Shown here one piece after another: positions 14,228-19,084 of a stretch of DNA of 19,084 nt (its first letter is position 1; each line of letters starts with the position of its first letter). A model generated the notes under the pieces. The model searched no databases. It worked only from the letters and a program-made list of their open reading frames with translations, and had not been told where the DNA came from. The DNA is from an uncultured Alphaproteobacteria bacterium. GTDB lineage: Bacteria > Pseudomonadota > Alphaproteobacteria > Rhodobacterales > Rhodobacteraceae. Location: contig CAKMZE010000005.1 in NCBI GenBank assembly GCA_929200295.1, positions 12,620 to 31,703 on the forward strand. Direction: 5' to 3'. Made by a program: the position numbers and the translations under genes.

Positions 14228-15019
14228 TTAGTGGCCCAAAATCTGGCTCAAGAACAGCTGTGTCCGTTCAGATTGAGGGTTGTTAAAGAACGCTTCTGGC
14301 TCGTTTTGTTCAACGATCTGACCTTGGTCCATAAAGATCACGCGGTTCGCAACCTGACGGGCAAAGCCCATCTCGTGGGTTACGCAGATCATTGTCATCC
14401 CGTCCTCAGCAAGCTCGATCATCGTGTCGAGCACCTCTTTGATCATCTCAGGGTCCAGCGCAGACGTTGGTTCATCAAACAACATAATCCGTGGCTTCAT
14501 GCACAAAGACCGCGCAATCGCCACACGCTGCTGCTGACCACCAGACAACTGGCCAGGGGATTTATCCGCCTGCTCAGGGATTTTCACCTTTTCAAGGAAA
14601 TGCATCGCGATTTCCTCGGCTTCTTTCTTGGGTGTTTTGCGCACCCAAATAGGTGCCAGCGTGCAGTTTTCAAGAATGGTCAGATGCGGGAAGAGGTTAA
14701 AGTGCTGAAAGCACATGCCCACCTCTGACCGGATCTTGTCGATGTTTTTTAGATCTGATGACAGCTCAGTGCCATCCACGATGATCTGGCCCTGCTGGTG
14801 TTCTTCCAGGCGGTTGATACAGCGGATCAAGGTGGATTTGCCAGATCCCGATGGGCCGCACACCACGATGCGTTCACCCCGGTTCACAGTCAGATTGATA
14901 TCGCGCAGAACGTGGAACGTCCCGTACCATTTGTTCATACCTGTGATTTCAATCGCGATCTCATCCGAGATCTGCATGTTCGAGCGATCAATTTCACGAT
15001 CAGTTGCGAGTTCAGACAT
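14228..15019 (-). CDS. aapP: General L-amino-acid ABC transporter ATP-binding protein (AapP/BztD)
   Basis: The ATPase that powers uptake of polar and acidic L-amino acids through AapQ/AapM. The 263 aa show every ABC motif: Walker A GPSGSGKST at residues 55-63, Q-loop Gln105, signature LSGGQQQR at 158-165, Walker B IMLFDEP at about 178-184 with D-loop SALD, and the switch His215. The ATG at 15019 is preceded by AAGGAGG, whose first bases form part of the aapM stop codon, so translation of aapM and aapP is tightly linked. It is the last gene of the operon, followed 26 bases later by a strong terminator. In Rhodobacter the orthologous system is called BztABCD, for glutamate, glutamine, aspartate and asparagine. 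Confidence 0.96.
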   Translation of the reverse strand: MSELATDREIDRSNMQISDEIAIEITGMNKWYGTFHVLRDINLTVNRGERIVVCGPSGSGKSTLIRCINRLEEHQQGQIIVDGTELSSDLKNIDKIRSEVGMCFQHFNLFPHLTILENCTLAPIWVRKTPKKEAEEIAMHFLEKVKIPEQADKSPGQLSGGQQQRVAIARSLCMKPRIMLFDEPTSALDPEMIKEVLDTMIELAEDGMTMICVTHEMGFARQVANRVIFMDQGQIVEQNEPEAFFNNPQSERTQLFLSQILGH

Positions 15020-15033
15020 GTCTCATGTCCTCC

Positions 15034-16341
15034 TTAACGATGTTCGCGCTGGAGTTTCTTCTCCAACTGCAGTGAATAGCGGCCCATGCTGAAGCAAGCG
15101 ATGAAGAACATCACGCCGATAAAGATGAAGAGTTCCCAGTAGATGCCGTTCCACTCGGTCGTGGCGCGGACAGCTGATGCGATACCCAATGGATCAAACA
15201 GGCCAATAAAGACCACAAGTGTCGTGTCTTTGAAGAGGCCGATAAAGGTATTCACAATTCCCGGGATCGAGATTTTGAGCGCTTGCGGCAGGATGATCAG
15301 ACGCATTGACTGCCAGTAGTTTAACCCAAGGCTGTCAGCACCTTCATACTGCCCCTTTGGCAAAGCCGCGAGGCCCCCGCGCACCACCTCTGCAATATAA
15401 GCCGCAGAAAAGAGCGTCACCATAATGATCACGCGCAATGTCAGGTCAAAGTTTGTCCCCGGTGGTAAAAAGTAGTTTAGCAAAAGCTGCGCCGTAAAGA
15501 GCCACACAATCAGTGGCACGCCTCGGATCACCTCGATAAACACCACAGCGAATGTTTTGATGATGAAGAGATCAGACTGCCGCGCAAGAGCAAGCAAAAT
15601 ACCCAGTGGCAACGACAAGACAATGGCAGATAGACCGATCACAACAGAAAGCATAAACCCGCCAAAGTCGCGCGATTGTACAAACTCAATCCCCAAAGGC
15701 ACCGTGTCGGCCAAAGCGGCATAAAGATCGCCTGCAATGAAATACCAGTAAAGAAGTGGGAGTATGATTGCAGCCAAGATCCCCGCAAGCGGGCTGATCA
15801 GCCGCGTTGCTAAGCCAAACGCGAAATAGCCGACAACAAAGCCCAATGCGGTGCTTACAGGCAGCCAGACAGAGCCCCCCCAGAGCAGCCAGAAACAGGC
15901 AAATGGAGCAATCGCAGAGACGATCAACAGCTTGCGCGAGGTGTCAGGATAAAGCACCGGAACAAGGCCCGCCAAAAACAGCAGCAAAGCCAGCACAGGG
16001 CGCCAATATAGATGACTGGGGTAATAGCCAAAAAGAAGCTGGTGCCAGCGATGCGAGAGCACCGACCAACAGGCAATCCCATGATCAGACCCAACTGTTG
16101 CGTCACGGATTTCACGGCATTCGGTCAGCGATGACGCGCCCCAAATACCCCCGATTGTCCATGGTGCAACATGCCCCACAACCCAATAAATCACATAGAG
16201 CGAGATGATGGTCAGGATCGCATTCAACGGGCTTGAGAATAGGTTCTCACGCACCCAGCGTACAGGTCCAATCTCTGAAACAGGCGGTGCCGCCTCAGCG
16301 AGCATTTCCTTGCGGACATATGAAACGTTTGTGTCACTCAT
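15034..16341 (-). CDS. aapM: Amino-acid ABC transporter permease (AapM/BztC)
   Basis: One of two integral membrane permeases of the Aap/Bzt importer, 435 aa. Three or more hydrophobic helices in the N-terminal half surround an insert of about 60 residues (SLTECREIRDATVG... RWHQLLFGYYP, about 71-107), characteristic of this long permease type. The C-terminal half is a standard polar-amino-acid (HisMQ-type) permease domain, with the EAA loop beginning EGADSLGL at 333-340 and continuing to ILPQALKISIPG. This loop docks onto the AapP ATPase. The gene starts one base after the aapQ stop (TAA-A-ATG), with GGAG inside the end of aapQ. Length and insert separate it from shorter HisM-like permeases. 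Confidence 0.95.
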   Translation of the reverse strand: MSDTNVSYVRKEMLAEAAPPVSEIGPVRWVRENLFSSPLNAILTIISLYVIYWVVGHVAPWTIGGIWGASSLTECREIRDATVGSDHGIACWSVLSHRWHQLLFGYYPSHLYWRPVLALLLFLAGLVPVLYPDTSRKLLIVSAIAPFACFWLLWGGSVWLPVSTALGFVVGYFAFGLATRLISPLAGILAAIILPLLYWYFIAGDLYAALADTVPLGIEFVQSRDFGGFMLSVVIGLSAIVLSLPLGILLALARQSDLFIIKTFAVVFIEVIRGVPLIVWLFTAQLLLNYFLPPGTNFDLTLRVIIMVTLFSAAYIAEVVRGGLAALPKGQYEGADSLGLNYWQSMRLIILPQALKISIPGIVNTFIGLFKDTTLVVFIGLFDPLGIASAVRATTEWNGIYWELFIFIGVMFFIACFSMGRYSLQLEKKLQREHR

Positions 16342-16342
16342 T

Positions 16343-17620
16343 TTAGCGCTCCGTCAGTTTCATACGGCTGTTATAGACATTCATCACACCAGAGATCAGC
16401 AATGACAGCGTAAGATAAAAGAGGCCTAGCAATAGCATCCCCTCAAGTTCGCGTCCTGTCTGGTTGATCGTGATACCGCCCAATGTCGCACGCACATCCA
16501 TATACCCCACCGCAATCGCGAGAGATGAGTTCTTGGTCAGGTTCAGATACTGCGAAATCAGCGGTGGAATGATCACCCGCATCGCCTGTGGCAAGATCAC
16601 AAGGCTCATGGTGCGGTTTGGCTGCAGACCGAGAGCTGACGCCGCCTCGGTTTGTCCTTTGCTCACCGCGAGAATACCGGCGCGCACGTTTTCAGCAATG
16701 AACGCACCTGTGTAAACAGAAAGCGCAAGCCAAAGCGCAATAAGCGAGTTACGCAGATGCACCCCTTCTGTGAAGTTAAACCCTTTGAGATAAGGCTTCA
16801 CAATTGTTGCTCCGAGAAAGAACAGCACAATCCCAACAGGGATAATCAGGACAGCAAGGTTAGCCCAAAGCGTATTAGGCCTGTCACCCGTTGCTTCTTG
16901 TATCCGGGAGGCGCGCGCATTCAGTGTGCGCACAACGATAATGCTGATGATCAATGTACCAATGACAAGCAACCAATCAATGCCGCCGGATGCGACAGGG
17001 ACAAGCCCCTCTTGTGAGGCGACAACTTCATTACCGCTCATTGAATTGGTAAAGCCGATACGCGGGATATATGTCCCACGGTTTGTGATCGCCATGCTAT
17101 CTGCAAGGATCATCGAGGCCGCAGGGTCTTCGCCGCGAAACTCATTCGGGCGCGGCGTTGATTCTGTCACGACCGCGAAAATCAGGATAATCCACAACAA
17201 CAGTGGAACGTTACGGAACCCTTCAACATAGACAGCCATTAAGCTGCTCACGACCCAGTTTTTCGAAAGCCGTAAAACCCCTGCGATCACGCCAATGATC
17301 GTTGCGGTTATACATCCGAGAAACGCAACAAGCAGCGTATTCAGTATCCCAACGAGAGCCGCGCGACCGTGGCTTTTCTGGCTGTCATACTCAATCAATT
17401 GTTGATTGATATCATAACCCGCAGCGCTTCCTAAGAAGCTGTAGTTAAAGTCTTTACCAAGATCATTGAGGTTACTGATCGTATTGGCGACCAACCACCA
17501 AAGACCGCATGCGATCAGAATAAAGGCAATAACCTGAATTGTAATCGACCGGTAGCGGGTATCATAAAGTAGTTGAGATAGCCGAAAGCTGGGCTTCGGC
17601 GGGTCCGTTAGGACTGACAT
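16343..17620 (-). CDS. aapQ: Amino-acid ABC transporter permease (AapQ/BztB)
   Basis: The second permease, 425 aa, partner of AapM. A transmembrane helix lies near residues 26-46. A periplasmic segment (about 47-85, SNLNDLGKDFNYSFLGSAAGYDINQQ) precedes the transport domain, which starts around residue 90. A long loop (about 155-215) divides the transport domain, as is usual in AapQ/BztB. The EAA motif EAASALGLQPNRTMSLVILP runs from residue 325. The ATG at 17620 has GGGGGA a few bases upstream. It is separated from aapJ by 154 bases containing a strong hairpin and a 17-bp palindrome, so its expression may be set apart from that of the binding protein. Confidence 0.95.
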   Translation of the reverse strand: MSVLTDPPKPSFRLSQLLYDTRYRSITIQVIAFILIACGLWWLVANTISNLNDLGKDFNYSFLGSAAGYDINQQLIEYDSQKSHGRAALVGILNTLLVAFLGCITATIIGVIAGVLRLSKNWVVSSLMAVYVEGFRNVPLLLWIILIFAVVTESTPRPNEFRGEDPAASMILADSMAITNRGTYIPRIGFTNSMSGNEVVASQEGLVPVASGGIDWLLVIGTLIISIIVVRTLNARASRIQEATGDRPNTLWANLAVLIIPVGIVLFFLGATIVKPYLKGFNFTEGVHLRNSLIALWLALSVYTGAFIAENVRAGILAVSKGQTEAASALGLQPNRTMSLVILPQAMRVIIPPLISQYLNLTKNSSLAIAVGYMDVRATLGGITINQTGRELEGMLLLGLFYLTLSLLISGVMNVYNSRMKLTER

Positions 17621-17668
17621 GCATTATCCCCCAAGGCTCTCGCTATTATTTTAGGCTTTGCAATGACA

Positions 17669-17685
17669 CCAAGATATTATCTTGG
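17669..17685. promoter_or_regulatory. 17-bp perfect palindrome upstream of aapQ
   Basis: CCAAGATAATATCTTGG (minus strand) is a perfect 8-bp dyad around one central base, 49 bases before the aapQ start. Its right half overlaps a possible -35 (TTGGTG) spaced 16 bases from AATAAT at 17650-17645. This suggests an operator over an internal promoter for aapQMP; the alternative is an RNA hairpin. Seen directly, with no evidence of binding. Confidence 0.45.
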
Positions 17686-17736
17686 GATACAGGCGGCGCG
17701 AGAGGCGCAAATCTTTTATATGATCGTTCTATAGCG

Positions 17737-17764
17737 AAAGGCCCGGTCGTTTGACCGGGCCTTT
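17737..17764 (-). terminator. Strong hairpin between aapJ and aapQ (attenuator or mRNA stabiliser)
   Basis: A 12-bp perfect GC-rich stem (AAAGGCCCGGTC with GACCGGGCCTTT, loop of 4) begins 10 bases after the aapJ stop. Only three T residues end it, and they are part of the stem, so termination should be partial. Such a structure after a binding-protein gene usually lets it be made in excess over the permeases, by partial termination or by protecting the aapJ mRNA 3' end. Confidence 0.8.
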
Positions 17765-17774
17765 GCATTCAATC

Positions 17775-18794
17775 CTAGCGGAAAGGTGGTGAGTAGATCA
17801 GACCACCGTCTGTCCACTGTGCGTTCAGACCACGAGCAAGACCGATTGGTGTGTTTTCACCAATGTTTGTCTCGAAGACTTCGCCGTAGTTACCACCAAC
17901 TGCGAGCGCAGAAACCGCCCAATCAGCGTCCAGACCAAGCATCGCGCCCAGCTCACCTTCGGTGCCAAGCATACGGTTGATTTCTGGGTTGTTGGTTGGT
18001 GCCGCAGCCAGCTCAGAAAGGTTTGATGAGTTCACACCAAGCTCTTCAGCTGTGATCATCGCATTCAAAGTCCAGCGCACAATGTCGCCCCACTCGTGGT
18101 CGCCGTGGCGAACCAATGGGCCGAGTGGCTCTTTTGAGATGATTTCTGGCAGAACAACGTGGTCGCCAGGTGCTTCGAATGTTGCACGTGTCGCAGCAAG
18201 ACCTGATGCGTCAGTTGTGTAAACGTCGCATGCACCAGCAAGATACTGCTGTTGTGCTTCAGCGTTTGTTTCGATTGGCACTGGCTCATATGAGATGTTG
18301 TTTGTGCGGAAGAAGTCAGCAAGGTTCAGCTCTGTTGTTGTACCTGTCTGAATGCAAACAGTCGCACCATCAAGATCTTTGGCTGACATCACGCCAAGTG
18401 CCTTTGGCACCATAAAGCCCTGACCGTCATAGTAGTTAACGCCAACGAATTCGAACTTGAGATCGTTGTCGCGTGAGAATGTCCATGTTGTGTTACGTGC
18501 CAACATGTCAACTTCGCCAGATGCAAGCGCAGTAAAGCGTGTCTGACCAGTTGTTGGTACGAACTCAACAGCGCTTGGGTCACCCAAAACAGCAGCTGCA
18601 ACAGCGCGGCATACAGCCACGTCAAAGCCAGCCCATTCGCCGTTTGCGTCAGGTGCAGCAAAGCCAACAAGACCAGTTGACACACCACAGTTAAGCGAGC
18701 CACGCGCTTTAACATCGTCAAGTGTCGCAGCTGATGCCACAGCGGCTGACAAACCAGCGACTGTCAAAGCACCGAGAAATACGGTTTTTTTCAT
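17775..18794 (-). CDS. aapJ: Amino-acid ABC transporter periplasmic binding protein (AapJ/BztA)
   Basis: The periplasmic solute-binding protein that captures L-amino acids, mainly glutamate, glutamine, aspartate and related ones in studied Aap/Bzt systems. It is 339 aa from the ATG at 18794. This start has a strong AGGAAGAGG ribosome site 6 bases away and opens directly into a signal peptide (MKKTVFLGALTVAG...), cleaved near AVASA/A at residues 22-23. An in-frame ATG at 18851 would spoil the signal peptide and is rejected. The mature protein has the family 3 layout, starting TLDDVKARGSLNCGVS and including GFDVAVCRA (56-64). Cys36, together with a later Cys, is typical of AapJ/BztA. It heads the operon and should be the most highly expressed gene of the four. 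Confidence 0.95.
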   Translation of the reverse strand: MKKTVFLGALTVAGLSAAVASAATLDDVKARGSLNCGVSTGLVGFAAPDANGEWAGFDVAVCRAVAAAVLGDPSAVEFVPTTGQTRFTALASGEVDMLARNTTWTFSRDNDLKFEFVGVNYYDGQGFMVPKALGVMSAKDLDGATVCIQTGTTTELNLADFFRTNNISYEPVPIETNAEAQQQYLAGACDVYTTDASGLAATRATFEAPGDHVVLPEIISKEPLGPLVRHGDHEWGDIVRWTLNAMITAEELGVNSSNLSELAAAPTNNPEINRMLGTEGELGAMLGLDADWAVSALAVGGNYGEVFETNIGENTPIGLARGLNAQWTDGGLIYSPPFR

Positions 18795-19084
18795 TTTTAC
18801 CTCTTCCTGAGTTCCACCACGTTTACAGTAGCGGATTATTATCCACCCCATCTCTGGGGCAGCTGTGATAACGTGGGGTTGCCCCCCGACCTACATAGAG
18901 TGCTGGGAATCAGGGCTGTTCGTCAAGGGTCCGATTGAAGATTCCTACTATCTTTTCAGACATCATGGTTAAAAGTGATGCGCAATATAGCAGAGTCGCG
19001 ATACCGCTGCTTAAGTGGCCATCACAAAAAATCGCGCCGCTCCGAGAAAGGCGTCGCATTTGATCTGCGCTTGGTGGCTTGCTT
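18795..19084. other. aapJ leader and upstream region
   Basis: I find no supported gene here. The minus-strand leader contains two short GC hairpins: CCCCA/TGGGG at 18846-18859 with a 4-base loop, and GGGG/CCCC at 18875-18885 with a 3-base loop. The arms can also pair crosswise. A TTGACG at about 18934-18929 could be a -35, but the best -10-like sequence (TCTATG) is too far from it, so I do not assign a promoter. The right-hand end, beyond 18950, holds only a short open frame entering from outside on the minus strand. Confidence 0.5.

Noticed and set aside
18795..18851. N-terminal extension of AapJ from the upstream in-frame ATG
   Set aside because: It would bury the signal peptide behind 19 residues and ignore the strong ribosome site directly before the ATG at 18794.
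19022..19084. Short minus-strand open frame entering from the right edge, possible tail of a gene upstream of aapJ
   Set aside because: About 20 codons with no recognisable C-terminal motif; too short to support.

Overview
The window reads as chromosomal DNA of a marine alphaproteobacterium of the Rhodobacterales (Roseobacter group). This is inferred from gene content and protein resemblance: the ethylmalonyl-CoA pathway pair ccr and ecm, a LuxR/LuxI quorum-sensing pair, the four-gene Aap/Bzt amino-acid ABC transporter, and an alphaproteobacterial TIGR02186-type membrane protein beside a TSUP permease. Base composition is moderate for that group. Genes are tightly packed, with several stop-to-start overlaps and near-zero convergent gaps. 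I found no tRNA, rRNA, CRISPR array, IS element or prophage gene, and no gene-free stretch longer than 300 bases.

Layout from left to right. (1) 3-1192, plus strand: the end of a TSUP (TauE/SafE) permease, translationally coupled to an exported, membrane-anchored TIGR02186 protein. (2) 1198-3449, minus: a RecD-like superfamily 1 DNA helicase overlapping a short-chain dehydrogenase by ATGA. (3) 3489-5156, minus: a quorum-sensing operon made of a small uncharacterised ORF, a luxR-type regulator and a luxI-type acyl-homoserine-lactone synthase. A sequence matching the CtrA consensus (TTAA-N7-TTAAC) lies just upstream. (4) 5355-10225: crotonyl-CoA carboxylase/reductase (minus), a PlsB-like glycerophosphate acyltransferase (minus) and ethylmalonyl-CoA mutase (plus, divergent). 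The two pathway enzymes catalyse the characteristic reactions of C2 assimilation without isocitrate lyase. (5) 10241-13991: a DUF1989 protein, a small lipoprotein with a TbpB-like barrel domain, a CaCA-type Na+/Ca2+ antiporter, and a coupled pair of unknown genes (a 95-aa membrane protein and a 267-aa soluble protein). (6) 14228-18794, minus: aapJ-aapQ-aapM-aapP. A strong hairpin follows aapJ and a clear intrinsic terminator follows aapP.

The most interesting part is region 3 with region 4. An AHL system sits directly downstream of a central acyl-CoA assimilation gene, carries a CtrA-like site at its head, and has an extra small gene overlapping luxR by 62 bases. The second candidate for something undescribed is the coupled pair at 12901-13991. 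No new defence, mobile or biosynthetic system is evident. All functions are read from sequence and recalled family features; no database search was run.
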